A DNA stretch of 64,000 bases from Nothophaeocryptopus gaeumannii. Taxonomy: Eukaryota > Ascomycota > Dothideomycetes > Mycosphaerellales > Mycosphaerellaceae. The notes under the pieces are model-generated. The model searched no databases, was not told the DNA's origin, and saw only the letters and a list, made by a program, of their open reading frames with translations. A program made the translations under genes and the position numbers. Positions 21,715 to 32,875 of this stretch are shown piece after piece; the stretch's first letter is position 1; each line of letters begins with the position of its first letter. The stretch covers positions 1,054,001 through 1,118,000 of the forward strand of contig JASISA010000040.1 in assembly GCA_031771865.1 (NCBI GenBank). The letters run 5' to 3'.

Positions 21715-22308
21715 ATGAACATGTTCAATGACTGCTTTGGGCAGGATTCACTGCACGAGGAGCCTGATGTGTTGGGAAGCCACGATGATCAGGACGCGGA
21801 GGTCGAAGTCAAAGAGGCCCAGGACATTTGGCAGACGGCGGATCGATCGAAGCCCTCGTCGCGAAGGGGATCAGTCAAATACGAACCAGGATTGAAGCTT
21901 GATAGCAGCTTTATGACTCCAACAAGACCCGTAGCTTCCAATGTGGGCTGCAACATCGTATGTATAGCAGGAAGTCCAGAGCGTATCGGCCAAGTTCAGT
22001 AAGACCAAGTCATTCGGTGTTACTCTAGACGTCAAGCTAAACCGTCAATTGGCAGTCCCGCAAAGCATTCCAAAGCCAACCGCACCAAAAGTCACCTGTG
22101 CTCAGTCTGCTCCAGAGCCTTCACCTTCCCAAAGGATCAAAGGCGCCACGAGCGCAGCGCTCATACATCGGATCGACCTTTCAAGTGTCCCATGGAGGAT
22201 TGCCAATACAATATGATCGGGTTCGCGAGAGTCGACAATCGGAAGCGCCATATCCAGAGTCGGCATCGGGAGTGTAGGGAAACGATGGAAGGTAAAGTTT
22301 CGTCCTGA
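21715..22308 (+). CDS. Small C2H2 zinc-finger protein (spliced)
   Basis: Model: exon 1 21715-21998, 57-base intron (GTAAGA donor, CTAAAC branch-like site, GGCAG acceptor), exon 2 22056-22308; 178 residues. The exon 1 frame hits a stop right after the donor, and the zinc fingers appear only in exon 2, so the gene is invisible as a single open frame. Finger one is LCSVCSRAFTFPKDQRRHE with a later His. Finger two starts FKCPMEDCQYN and closes with RHIQSRH, the CX4C type common in fungi. The N-terminal part is acidic and Asp-rich. It is probably a DNA-binding regulator. An upstream exon cannot be excluded. Confidence 0.65.
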
Positions 22309-22412
22309 AATGGAACGTGAGCACACTATTAGGCGTATCAGCAGTTCCAACATGTTAATCAGTGATTCAACCTTTCGAGCCAAATGCCCATTCCACCAAT
22401 CTGACCAAATCT

Positions 22413-23318
22413 TCAGGCCACCGGCGTTAGCGCCCCGTTGTCATGAACCACCGAGACCATCCACTTAACATCCCTGCCACGAACAAGCCCAACCATGAAA
22501 GGCGACTGCTGCAGCGTCCTGACAGAAAACCCCGGCGCACTCGGCGCAAGCTCCTGTAGAACATTCCTCGCAACCTCCTTTGCCACCGCCTCACTATCGC
22601 AAGATTCTCGAATCTGCACACTCTTTACCGGGAGTGGACCATTCGCGTCGACTTGCTCTCCGTTGGCCACGGCGGTGCGAAGAGTAGTGATCCTCAAGGC
22701 AACCTCCTTGCGAGGACCGCGTTCTTTTTTCGAATCAACTCGATCTTGCGGACTCTGTTAGGATCGTTGTTGATGGGTGAGGACATGTGAGTGAAGCCGC
22801 TCATACGACCCGTCGCGAGGATGCTCTCGGCAACCAGATTCTCCAGCGTGTCGATACCAGGCTGGCATTCTTGTCCGAAGTTATGAACGACTTGTCTGTA
22901 GGCGGCTTCGAAGTCTTTACGGGCCGGAGACGGAGATGTCGTAGATACTGGGGTTGGAGGTCCGAAGGTAGTAGATAGTGCCTGGGTCTCGAGTGGAGGA
23001 GGGTCCGGCATATTCTTCGTCTGAGTCTTGATCAGAAATCTCACCTTTATCAACGTTCTCGTCTCCGGCTCCGAAGTTCATCAAATCCCTCAACCCCATC
23101 CGCATAGTCGTCCTGGTACGCGTGGGCTCCCGGTTTCCCGCCTGAGTCTGTCGACATTGCACGTTGTGATCCCGCCAGTCAGCTCGCTGACAGTCCTTCG
23201 AACAGTATAGCATGGTCCGGCATCCCGCATAGTTCTTCAATAGCTCTCCGAGATCCGATGCCGCGATGTGGCAGCGGCCGCAGGAGGTGTTCGGAAGTGT
23301 TGTGGTGGACATTGTCAA
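22413..23318 (-). CDS. MYND-type zinc-finger protein
   Basis: Model: exons 23318-23045, 22947-22807 and 22744-22413; 248 residues. Intron 1 (97 bases, GTGAGA...CCCCAG) and intron 2 (62 bases, GTATGA...GCAAG, with a CCTAAC branch-like site 12 bases before the acceptor) are needed to join three different frames. The MYND zinc finger is near the N-terminus: CGRCH...CRTMLYCSKDCQRADWRDH...C, giving the CX2C, CX3C and H/C ligands. The remainder is helical with no known catalytic domain (no SET domain). MYND fingers mediate protein-protein contacts. The second acceptor is AAG, which is less usual, so the last junction is less certain. Confidence 0.68.
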
Positions 23319-23935
23319 GGAGGTCGTTTTGACGAGTGGTTCTTGCTGTTGCTCTCACCTTGGTGGCGATGCAGAAGAAGGTACTCATTCGCCATGGCTG
23401 GTATACGCATATTTCATTGAGATTAATGTCATCCTTGACAACAGGCAGTCAAGGCGGTCTGAGCGTTGTCCAAGGTTCTCCGCTCATCCCGAGCGCACGG
23501 ACCTCGCCAAGCAGGAAATATATGGAGATGAAACGGAAAAATGGCAAGCACATGGCAGTAGCACGAGCGGTAAAACGCTACCAACATCCATTTTCTCGGG
23601 TCTTATCTGAGCGCCCGCTCCACCCCAGCACTATCAATGGAGTAGTAAAAGATGCTGCACCACGAGGAGGAAGAACGCCATCGAGCATGTAAAGTTCTCA
23701 CAGAGTCTCGAAGCCCAGCTTTCGTGTCGTTCGCAGTCAGCCATACATCCCATGTCCATCTCAACACCAAACTTATCAATAAACAGTCCTCCCAATATTT
23801 CAGTATGTCTTTATCCCGGAACCCCCCATACAATGAACAATTTCCCATGCCGCTTTGCGCGCTTGCTTCGAATGCATGACCAGATCATGACCCATGACAA
23901 TGTATGTATTGAACACACCTCGAAATGAAGGATGG
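23319..23935. other. Intergenic: MYND promoter and rlmA 3' flank
   Basis: About 620 bases. Open frames of about 115 codons on the plus strand (23266-23692) lack domains and codon-like composition. Nothing else recognised. Confidence 0.35.
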
Positions 23936-25887
23936 TTACGTCTTCGTCCGCTTTGAGTCGCCGCCCTCCTGCTCCTCGTTCGCCCGCTTTCGCTCCTCTT
24001 CCCGCCAGCCAGACCCATTAGGCACGACCGGCGTTTGGAAATTCAGCGGCGACGGAAGCATGTTACTGTCGCCTGATCGCCCAAATCCCCACTCAGGATA
24101 GAACGTCGACGGAGATGGTAATAGATTATCACTCATGAATCTACTCGGGAGAGCGGATATGGGTGTTTCGATGTGATTGGCTTCTCGATTTGCGGCGTGC
24201 GGATTGGTACTCATCGGTGGCGCTGGTCGGGCAAACGGATTAGGCGGTCCTTGAGCTCCAGCTGATAACAATGCGCCTGCGCTCGGAGAGGGTGGAGGCA
24301 AGACAACACCATGCGCTGGCGCTTGCTGTGTCGGTTGCGGCCCACTTCCAGTCGTTTCTGTCTGCGGATTGCTCATGTCTTCGCCTTGACCAGACTCAGC
24401 AGTACCGCCTCCTTCATCGCCTGATTGCTCGCTTGGGATCTGCACCTTAAGTCTCGGTCTCTTCGCTGCATCAGACTGGTTCGTGTTAGTTCTTGAGGGT
24501 GGAGGTATATTAGGCTGGCTCGCTGTTCGTTGCGGTGGCTGAGGAGACTTGGTCGATGGAGGCGGTACAGACGGTGGTGGTCGGGGCGATAGGCCATTAG
24601 CTCGTGCTTCATTCTCTCGTTGCATCGCTGCTACATCAATGGACGCTGACCGCGGCCCTCCGCCTTCAATCTTAATGGCGACGTCTGACCGCGGCGCTTC
24701 TGCTGCCGAAGTGCCCCAGTGCTGCGCTAGCATTGATCTACTATCATCAATGGGCGTAAAGATGCTGGATGCTTTGGCGTGTGCGGGTAGTGGCTTTGGT
24801 TGAGGCATATGCGGGCTCACAAACTGTGCTTGAGGTGGCTGTGGAGAAGGCGTCGGTCGTTGTTGTTGCTGAAGACTCGGAGATCCATGAGGCTGCGGCG
24901 GACCAGGTGGCGCAAGATGCTCTGAAGATGGTTGTCTCTGCATGTTAGCTTGAGGTGGCGGCTGCTGTGGATACGTCGGAGGCATTGATGATCGGCGCTG
25001 GTCTTGCATGTACGCTTGCTGTAGCTGAGGATGCTGAGGCGGCTGTGAAGGATACGGCGGAGGATAGGAGCCAGGCGCTTGGACCGCACCGGGCGGCGGC
25101 CTCGGTCCCATCTGCGCAGCTTGCTGCGGGTTGTAGAACGGCGGATTGGGCGTGTACGCATAGCTGGGTTGGCCTTGCTGTTGATGCGCTTGCGGTCCAA
25201 GGTTTGAGCTGGTGCGTCGGATGTGCTGCTGTGCGGGATGCTGGGCATTGCGGGAAGATGGCCTTGAACCCATTCCTGGGGGCAGGGGCGATGGACCTCG
25301 TTGGAATTGTGGCATACCGCCATTGTGCATTTGCGGAGAAGCATGCGGTGTGCCTTGTCGTACATGTTGAAAGCCAGGATGTTGTTGCATATGGGGGTGC
25401 ATCATGGGATGGTCAGGCTGTGGTGTCCCTCTGTGGTCCTCTCCACCCATCTCATCACCTCCCTCTTCATCGTCGTCATCGTCGCCTCCTCCCGTCTTGT
25501 CAGCGAAGTCTTGTGGTCCCTTGTGTTCATGCGCGCCGCCATACTGTGACCATATTAGCCCCCACTCCTTGCCAAGACCATGAGACAATAGTCCCCTCAC
25601 ATATTGAAACCGCCCAATGATCTCGTTGATGTCGGATGATGAGTACTCGTATAGCTTCTTGTTGTGACCGAATATGACGACTGCGACGTCGACGGAGCAG
25701 AGGACGGAGAGCTCGTGGGCTTTCTTGAAGAGGCCGCCTTTGCGCTTGAGGAAGGTGACGCTGCGGTTGCGGTCATCTCGGACTGGGAGGGCGAGGATGT
25801 TAGTATGTAGTGTGTAAGAGAAAGGGAGACGTCGACAATGGCAACGGCGAACATACTCGGCTTAATCTCGATCTTGCGTCGACCCAT
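23936..25887 (-). CDS. rlmA: MADS-box (SRF/MEF2-type) transcription factor, RlmA-like
   Basis: Model: exon 1 25887-25857, 74-base intron, exon 2 25782-25601, 57-base intron, exon 3 25543-23936; 606 residues. The spliced N-terminus is MGRRKIEIKPIRDDRNRSV, followed by TFLKRKGGLFKKAHELSVLC, SVDVAVVIFGHNKKLYEYSS and DINEIIGRFQY. This is the MADS domain of the Rlm1/RlmA type, the downstream regulator of the cell-wall-integrity MAP kinase pathway in fungi. YGGAHEHKGPQDF and an Asp/Glu run follow. The remaining 450 residues are Pro/Gln-rich and disordered, typical of activation regions; several Ser/Thr-Pro sites could be MAP kinase targets. Without intron 1 the MADS box would be broken after nine residues. 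Confidence 0.9.
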
Positions 25888-27406
25888 GGCGATGGTGTAA
25901 TTAGCTGTATCCGCTCGTTACCAGGCGGCGCGCTCTCGCGGATCGTGGTACGCAAGAGACCGCGCAGTCCGCCTGGGACAGGTTACGGTTGCGCGCTGAG
26001 GGTGGAGCGTGGAGAGAGGAGGATGGAGCGTGGTGGAGAAGGGTTTGCGCGCGGGCGGCGACGACAATGGGCTGCACTCCGCGCGTGCAGGCGGTGGGCG
26101 TTGATATTCGATTATCGCCGTTCCACACCACACCAATCCAACATGTGAAAGTGACGATAGTAGTCTCGAGGAAGGTGCGATACTAATAATAGGAGAGCAA
26201 GAGCGGCAGCCCTGGGCTCCCATTCCCTCTTCCCTTTTGTCGCTGCAGTGGTCGGGGGCCCGTGCAGTCACGTTTTGCGCTAAAACGGCGGCCGATAGCG
26301 AAGAGCGGCACAAGGCGGGACAGTAAGCAGCAGGCGCGACCCGGCAAGATGTAACGCCGACCGCTCCACTCTGCACCACCTCCGCAGGTGACTTGTAACT
26401 TGCCTCCACAGGTAACTCGCCTCCACAGCGCCGGCTACTTCTACTTATCGTCTACAGCATCATGCACACAGCCCCATCGCTCGGCTGACATGCCGACCAG
26501 CCTCGTGGCATCCATGCCGTGTACACAACAACTACGTTCTGGCTGGACGCCTGATTCGACTTCTCACCGCTATCCATCATCCTCTATATGCGTGCGTAGA
26601 GAGGAGGCGACTGCATCTTGTAGTCGATTCCCATTGGATTCGAACGCCATCCTCGTGGCGACCATTTGGATTGGTATAGGATTGGTCAAGAGCCATACAT
26701 ACGTGCAAAGTAAGTGACCGATGGCGAATTCAGGGGCATGCTGTCGACTGGATCTCCAGCCAAATGGGCAATGTAGAGCGAGCAACACGCGCCTCTCATG
26801 ATGCCCATCATACCATAGAGGACACGGCTTGTCACTGCCACCAACTCACCTATTCCCACTCAGAGCTCGATGCCACAAGGCTGTATCGCAAAACGTGCAC
26901 TGCGGCGCAGCTATCCCTTTGAGCTGTGCCAACAGCAGCTGTAGCAATCCGCTCGAGTATCACTCAGGGTTGGAAGATGTGCAAGACCGAACATTGGTGG
27001 TCCTGGAAGTCCAGCTACTCAAAACATGATGACCATACACATCTGAAACAATCGAGCTTTCATCTACCTTCCTAAAATAGTTATGCTTATCACGAAGCTG
27101 CTCGCCCCTCAGCGCCTTCGGTATCGGGAAGAGAAGGCTGAGGCTTGGATGCGCGACCTACAGTAGCACGGTAGAACGGTGAAGGAGTCGGAAAGCTCTC
27201 CGCTTCAATACCATTTGTCGGAGATCCATTACGGCAGTCTCGCTTCCGCTTACGTACGCCGCTGGTGTTTGCTGTGTGAGCAGTGCAGGACGAAGTTGGT
27301 CGTGATAGCTGGGCCCGTCACATACTTATGTGGAATCGGACCACTGATCATTCACTCATCGTCAGTCGTCACGAGATTCTGGAGCTACCTGATTGCTACT
27401 GGCCCA
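25888..27406. other. Long upstream region of rlmA
   Basis: About 1.5 kb without a supported gene. A GC-rich segment directly upstream of the MADS gene (25920-26340) is probably promoter or 5' leader. Short direct repeats of a CCTCCrCAGGTrACT-like unit occur near 26380-26430. Open frames of up to 163 codons here show no protein family. Confidence 0.4.
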
Positions 27407-28716
27407 TCACTTCCTGCTCTCCTTGCCCTTCTTACCCGGCCTCGCATCAATGAAGGTGTCCAGGTACCTGTACAATGGCAAATGGCCTTCGGTACCATAA
27501 TTGTCCAATCACAGCTCGAGCGCCTTGAGAATAGCATCGTGCAAGAACACCGGGCCATTCTCCAACGGCATCTCCATTTTTCCCTCCTCCCGATACCTTG
27601 GTAGATTAGCTTCATGTTCCTTGCAGCCTTCGTACTCCTCGCCCTCAGGGTACAGGGAGTGCACGATGTTGTGGTAATGCTTCTCCAACAGCCAAGAGAG
27701 ATCTGGACCGATAGAGACTTTGACATACATGCCGAAGATGACATCGTAGATGGCATCGTCATCGACCTGCTTGTGTGAGATTCCGGGGCTGTTCTGTGGA
27801 GGACAATCTTTGTAGAGGTCAAAAGCGTGCTGAAGCATTTCGTACATGGAAATTGCAGGTAACTTCGGATCATCCGACGGGGATGGCGCGACCCAAAGCA
27901 AGGCGGTGAAAAGCATTCAGAGTCTTTTTGGTATTTGCGTTTGAGTTCCGTGTAGTCGGGATGCTTGGGCTTGAGGACTGCATCGAGGGACTGCTGGAAC
28001 CGTTCGTGGGCGATGATGGTTTCTCCAAGGAACGCTCGTCGGATGTTTTGAAGATTCATGGTTTGAGGAGCAAGATCCAGACGTTGGAAGAATTCGCCGA
28101 TAGTTAGGACTTCATCGTCATCATCCCACAACTCGCCGTTCGCGAGACCGTCTTGCGTGTAGTACTCATCAATGGCTTCTTTGGCATAATCTTTCGTAAA
28201 CAAAGATCTGCCTCTGTCAGTAAGCGTCTTATCATTTCCCTCAGTCCACTCTTGGAGCTTCTGGTCACATTCAGAATTGGCGATCTCTTTTCCAATCTTC
28301 TCTCGAAGGTCAACCTCGTGGTCATCGCGAAGGTGTTCGATTATAGCTGCTCGGCGCATCGCCACGCCGGTGCCAGTACCGCAGCCAGTGACAGGACATG
28401 TACCAAACTTTCCGCCAGTGTGTCTATTGTGGATGTGCACGCGCCAATTGTTGAGGGTGAAGAAGGTCTGGTGGTGGAATTCGCAAGTCAATGCAGCTGT
28501 GTCGTTGATATGCTCGTCTTGGTAATGGAACTGTATGACATGGCGGTGTTTCGTCGCAGCCCGCTTGCATCCTTCTTCTGGGCATGTGTAATTGCCATTT
28601 GCATCTGTCAGGAAGGTCTTTTGCAAGGCGTTTCCAGCCTTCTTCGCCTCGTCGTAGCCAGGTTTGGGTTCAGCTTCTGAGGTCTTGGCTTTCGGAGTGT
28701 TGCCTTTCGACGCCAT
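27407..28716 (-). pseudogene. C2H2-like zinc-finger protein, disrupted (frameshift plus in-frame stop)
   Basis: The N-terminal 275 codons (28716 to about 27920) are open and carry Cys/His finger-like units: YTCPEEGCKRA with later His residues, LTCEFHHQTF with HIHNRH, and GTCPVTGCGTG with EHLRDDH. Near 27916 the coding signal moves to another frame (LFTALLWVAPSPSDD, AIYDVIFGMYV) with no plausible intron. That frame then meets TGA at 27509-27511, followed in the same frame by LDNYGTEGHLPLYRYLDTF to a stop at 27407. A nearby copy has Trp at the TGA position (EEWLRNYGT). A frameshift and a Trp-to-stop change therefore seem to have inactivated it, unless an unusual splice repairs it. Function unknown. 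Confidence 0.6.
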
Positions 28717-29187
28717 ATTTTGAATTGGTAGCTCGTGCTGTTCTTACAACCTGGAAGTAGGATGATGAGCTTTTCAACCCTCGTGTAGCAAACAATCTCC
28801 GAGGGAAGAATCATTGAGTCTGAGGCAGAGGGTGGCTGCCCTTTCACGAGCGGTGTCTCGACCGTGGTCTTGCTTCTAGGTCTTAGAATGCTGTAGGCAA
28901 GCTCGAGCAAACAGGGCATGGTCATAGAGCTCCTGACTGCAGGTTAGTATTTGGCTGTCTCACACACCAATGAACGTATTCTTAACAACTGTAGCAAAGT
29001 CTTAGGCATCCGGTGGCACGTCGAAAGCCTAGAACATGCTCTGGTGAGGGTCCAAATCCGTCAATTACCACAACGCATCATTCAACAACCCATGGCCGGT
29101 CTAGAAAGCTCATCTCCTGCCGCAGATGCTCACTGCCCTGTTGTCAAACCGCAGCCCTTTAGGCAAGCTTTGCACCCAAAGCTCCTC
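28717..29187. other. Spacer between decayed C2H2-like copies
   Basis: About 470 bases upstream of the first copy. Contains the putative promoter of that copy. No further family segment was recognised in any frame. Confidence 0.35.
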
Positions 29188-29400
29188 TCAGCGCTCATAC
29201 AAGTCTACCTGGCCTGCAGTACCATAATTCCGTAGCCACTCTTCAAGCACAACACCCATGGTCTTCTGCCAAAGCTTCAGGCCTCCTTCGAGACCGACCT
29301 TGGCGGTGGTCCTTCTCCCCAATCCTTCCACATGTCGGAAATGCTCATGCAGCCCAGCTTCATCTTCCTGTTCGAGTAAAGCAAGCACTTGTACGGGTTC
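29188..29400 (-). pseudogene. 3' fragment of the C2H2-like family
   Basis: An open stretch with DEAGLHEHFRHVEGL and VVLEEWLRNYGTAGQVDLY. The first matches DEAGLQEHHEHVDGL in the copy just upstream (29440-29978). The second matches LDNYGTEGHLPLY in the copy at 27407-28716. No N-terminal part or start is attached, so this looks like a leftover 3' segment of a tandem duplicate. It could instead be a misjudged last exon of the 29440-29978 copy, although duplication of the DEAGL segment argues against that. Confidence 0.45.
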
Positions 29401-29439
29401 AGGCTAGTGACCGTTAATCATTCATTCAGTCATTGATAT

Positions 29440-29978
29440 CTACTTCTTCAAGCGCTCTTGGTACTGCTGATACCGACTCACCTGCTGTGGAGTGATCTGC
29501 GCCATGAGTCCATCCACATGCTCGTGATGCTCCTGCAAGCCAGCCTCATCATCCCTTTGGAGCACAAGGTGTCGAATGATCTTCTGGCATTGCTTCCCCT
29601 GCTGCCAAGCTTGTTCCGGGTCGAGCAAGAGCGTAATGTACATGCCGTAGACAATGTCGTAGAGATATGAAATCCGTGAAGGTGTGAAGAGAACGAATGC
29701 CAGTATCTGTGGGGCTGTTGCATCGGATCGTAACACACGAGCGGCGCAGGCGCTGGTCTATCGACGATATCTGCTTGTGCTTCATAGTAATGAGATTCTG
29801 TCTTGTGGGGCCATCGTCCGGCGGAATCGCAGTGCGGACATTTCAACCATTCTTCCCAATTGAACTCGAAAGAGTACTGCAATGCGTCCGAGGCCTCCTT
29901 GAGTTCGCTTGTAGTGACCATGATCCGCGCGAGATTCGCGGGACATGCGATGAGTGTTGAGGTTTCACTTGGGAACAC
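29440..29978 (-). pseudogene. Short, probably decayed copy of the C2H2-like family
   Basis: Begins MFPSETSTLIACPANL or, more likely, at MVTTSELKEASDALQ (29921). EASDALQYSFEF...CPHCDSAG resembles KAGNALQKTFL...CPEEGCKRA of the 27407-28716 copy. The frame then changes at about 29725 to PQILAFVLFTPSRISYLYDIVYGMYI, parallel to AIYDVIFGMYV in the other copy. A 32-base GT...AG segment (GTGTGTTACG...CCACAG) joins the two frames in phase but is shorter than any other intron here, so it may be a chance splice over a lesion. The large central finger region of the longer copy is missing. Function unknown. Confidence 0.45.
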
Positions 29979-30223
29979 AGGCGTGTGACTCTTCTTATCA
30001 ACGTTGAGGCAAACATTGCTGACAGACTACGAGCTTTGTTTTGACCACCAAAGCCTTTGTTCGCTCGTGTTTACTGCATTGCTTGCTGCCAGTGACAGGT
30101 GCGACTCCGTCTCTCTTGAACCATCTATCGCATGCAAGAAGATGGCAGAGACACTGCTAGAAAGTACTGGACTATCAATTCACGCGCTATAGCCAGACTA
30201 AAGTGTTAAACAAGTGGATCCAA

Positions 30224-31030
30224 TTACCAGTAGATGTAATCAGGATTGTTCAGGTCCCTTTGAAAAGGCTCGTCAGTCGTGCGGCCTACAGGGCTCATGG
30301 AAACTTACCCTCCAATGCATTCCGCCAGCTCCTCGAATTTCCTCTCGGTCTCAGTCTCCATCCAGTAGTGCGAGACCCGGATGTTCGGCTTAGGGCCAAT
30401 GTTCATGTGCGCGAGAGCCAACTGATACTCTTGCCATACATACTCTGCCCGCGCACCACGAGGCCAATCGGCATCATTCACGAGGTGTATGGAGTCGAAG
30501 TGGAATGTAACCTCAGTAGACTTCCGCTCAGGATTCAAGCAGTCAAGCAATGAGCCCAACGTACGCGCCTTTGCCATCAAGTCCTCTTCAGGCCGGATAT
30601 GTTGTCGTATGTAGACATGCGCAATCCACTGCAGAAATATAGACTTCTTCTCTGCACTCGCCACCACAGCCGGCCGGTTCCCGACCCATGGCGGAGCGAT
30701 CGGTTTCAGGTTCTGTATGTTGATCACCCATAGAATCTTGCTGTACAAAACTTGCATTGCTTCCGAGTGAATCTGCTCGCAGACTCGTAGGATAGAAGGG
30801 GCAGTCAGAGAAAATCCGGGAGGCTTGGCAATGGAGACGGACTGCCATTCGGATCCATCTTGGAGGAGAGTAATATGGCCGACGCCGCTGGTAAAGCCTT
30901 TTGCGTATGCTGCTGCTCGATGGGGTACGGACCTGGTGCTCAGGCCTGGAACATGGAGGAAATGCTCAAGTATCTTCACGCGGATCTCTGCGGGCAAGGC
31001 AAGGAAAGCAGAGGGCTGTGTTATGTCCAT
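30224..31030 (-). CDS. 2EXR / F-box-like domain protein
   Basis: Model: exon 1 31030-30309, 51-base intron (GTAAGT...CAAAG), exon 2 30257-30224; 251 residues. The frame is open to 31108, but MDITQPSAFLALPAEIR is the natural start. FLALPAEIRVKILEHFL is the degenerate F-box-like/2EXR signature common and expanded in Dothideomycetes, followed by LRVCEQIHSEAMQVLYSK, the second conserved block. Such proteins are presumed protein-interaction modules; their roles are largely unknown. The spliced end ECIGGDLNNPDYIYW replaces a stop that occurs inside the GTAAGT donor. Confidence 0.7.
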
Positions 31031-31552
31031 GATGATGAGTCTTGAAGTAAAAGTTCCACAAAAGGCATCAAATTGCGATGATAGAATGCTAGAATTATTG
31101 AATTGCATAAGATAGTAGGTCAGTATTGTATTGATGCAGATGAGGGTCTCGACGGAAGTGTCGATGGGATGTGCTCGGTTGTTTCCAAGCTGAAGTCAGA
31201 AAGTCGAAGAGTTCGCGACTTTTTGACATGTGTCAGAAAAGTTGGTCGCTGCCTTCAATTCGTGGCTCAGCTCACTGGTGCGGCCTTCCGTCTCTTGTCC
31301 CGCAACCTGATCTCAATAGAACTATTCGTCTCAGCCGTCCACTTTGCTGGCACAGGTCGAAGGAGAGCATGACCATACTCGGTTCGCGTTCATCGGAAGA
31401 AGCAGACTTCCCAGATCTCATCCTCCAAGACATAGCAGCACACTGGCAACGGAGTCATCCTCGGTAGTTCTATGGGCGCGTTTCAGGAGATTCAAGGCTG
31501 TCATTTCCGAACCAGAAGACTACCCTGGATAGCTCGATCATGAGACCGGACG
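31031..31552. other. Divergent upstream region, two F-box-like genes
   Basis: About 520 bases between divergent genes at 31030 (minus) and 31553 (plus); presumed to hold both promoters. An open frame of about 98 codons at 31171-31467 has no recognisable domain. Confidence 0.35.
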
Positions 31553-32875
31553 ATGGCAGCCTTCATCCCGACTGAGCTCATCGAACTCGTCTTCTCTTTC
31601 GCAGCTCATCTCGACCTTCCCACCTGCTACAACATCTGTCTCGTCAACAAGCTGGGCCGGCGTGTTGCCATTCCTGCACTTTACAACTCCGTTGACCTTG
31701 CTGGCGAGCTTGTTGAGGAAGAATGGTTCCGGTCGCAAAATCGAGCCCGCACACTAGGATTGCTATGCCGAACGGTGTTGGAGAATAAGAAGCTGGCATC
31801 GTCCATGCGCCACCTCAAGCACAGGCTGAGTAACTCCGGGGTTGAGCTTCACGGACCCAATCCCGTCGGAGATCCAGAATCGTTGGCCCGATTACTCGAT
31901 GAGCTGCAGCTTCCTGAGGATCTGGCTGAAATCATTCAAGACCATCTATGCAACAAGGACGTCACCAAGTTTGCGGAGGAAGGATTGCTCACGTTCCTCT
32001 TGATCGCTTGCCCTCGCCTTGACTCACTTGAGCTTGATGGTAATCCAGGCAGACATTACCCCTGGACAAACTTCTACAGATCGCTCATCTGGCAGAGGAA
32101 CAATGGGCAGCCTGATGCTGAGTATCCAGATGGCCTGCGTAATATTGAGGAGGTCGTTCTTGATCGTAGTCTGCGTGGAGTAACCAGAATAGACGCGGAT
32201 CCGCTTCTCGCTCTGCCCAAACTTCGTAAAGCCACTATCCGCAACTACAAAGGTGCCGCTCCTTGGTTCGAGGCTGAGTCGACCTTCGATAACCTAGGCG
32301 TTGAGGAGCTGGATTTTCAGTCCTGCTGTGCGGATGTCGACCACATATCGGCCATAGTCAGTGCTTGCAGAAACTTGAAGGTTCTGAGCGTGGACTGGAA
32401 CTCGCTCATCGATGTCTATAGGGGCGTAGCCTGGCACGAAGTGACAGAGACACTGCTGGAGACACCCAACTTGGAGTTCCTGCATCTTGGGGTCCCGGTG
32501 ATCGAGAACCTAAGGGACGAACTTGATGCAGAGTTCGAGGATGGCATCGAGCCCGTTGCTTGTGAGGGGCTTGGCTCTCTTCGCGGGCTCTACAATCTAC
32601 GCACTCTCGAGGTTCCCAAGTTTGCACTGTTTGGTACGTTCGATGTTGAAGGTGCACGAGACGGTCCCATGCCCACGTTTGAAACTCTGTTACCGGACTC
32701 CGTGCGGGAAGTGGAGATCATCTGTGATGGTGTGGACTTCAGCGCTGACGATATGGCCCTGCTGACTTGCCCTGGAGTCGCACGACTCGCGCGGCTCACA
32801 CTGTTCAACTGTACAAAGGACCGCTGGGTTACGATAAGGGGAAATCGGGCACCAATACGTGAGACTACCGGCTGA
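31553..32875 (+). CDS. F-box-like protein with leucine-rich C-terminal part
   Basis: 440 residues. The N-terminus MAAFIPTELIELVFSFAAHL...CYNICLVNKLGRRVAIPALYNSV is an F-box-like motif, an adaptor for SCF ubiquitin ligases. The remainder contains Leu-rich, LRR-like segments (for example LEFLHLGVPVIENL and NLRTLEVPKF). It is the divergent neighbour of the 2EXR gene. The frame ends TIRGNRAPIRETTG, but the plus-one-type frame is open past it with protein-like sequence (YVRLPAEAHDQLTFRILKSE to 33017). The annotated C-terminus may therefore be changed by a small indel or a missed splice. Target unknown. Confidence 0.72.
   Translation: MAAFIPTELIELVFSFAAHLDLPTCYNICLVNKLGRRVAIPALYNSVDLAGELVEEEWFRSQNRARTLGLLCRTVLENKKLASSMRHLKHRLSNSGVELHGPNPVGDPESLARLLDELQLPEDLAEIIQDHLCNKDVTKFAEEGLLTFLLIACPRLDSLELDGNPGRHYPWTNFYRSLIWQRNNGQPDAEYPDGLRNIEEVVLDRSLRGVTRIDADPLLALPKLRKATIRNYKGAAPWFEAESTFDNLGVEELDFQSCCADVDHISAIVSACRNLKVLSVDWNSLIDVYRGVAWHEVTETLLETPNLEFLHLGVPVIENLRDELDAEFEDGIEPVACEGLGSLRGLYNLRTLEVPKFALFGTFDVEGARDGPMPTFETLLPDSVREVEIICDGVDFSADDMALLTCPGVARLARLTLFNCTKDRWVTIRGNRAPIRETTG

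Noticed and set aside
23021..23044. 24-base GT...CAG segment in the MYND gene as an intron
   Set aside because: Too short, and it does not change to the frame needed by the next exon; the 97-base intron does.
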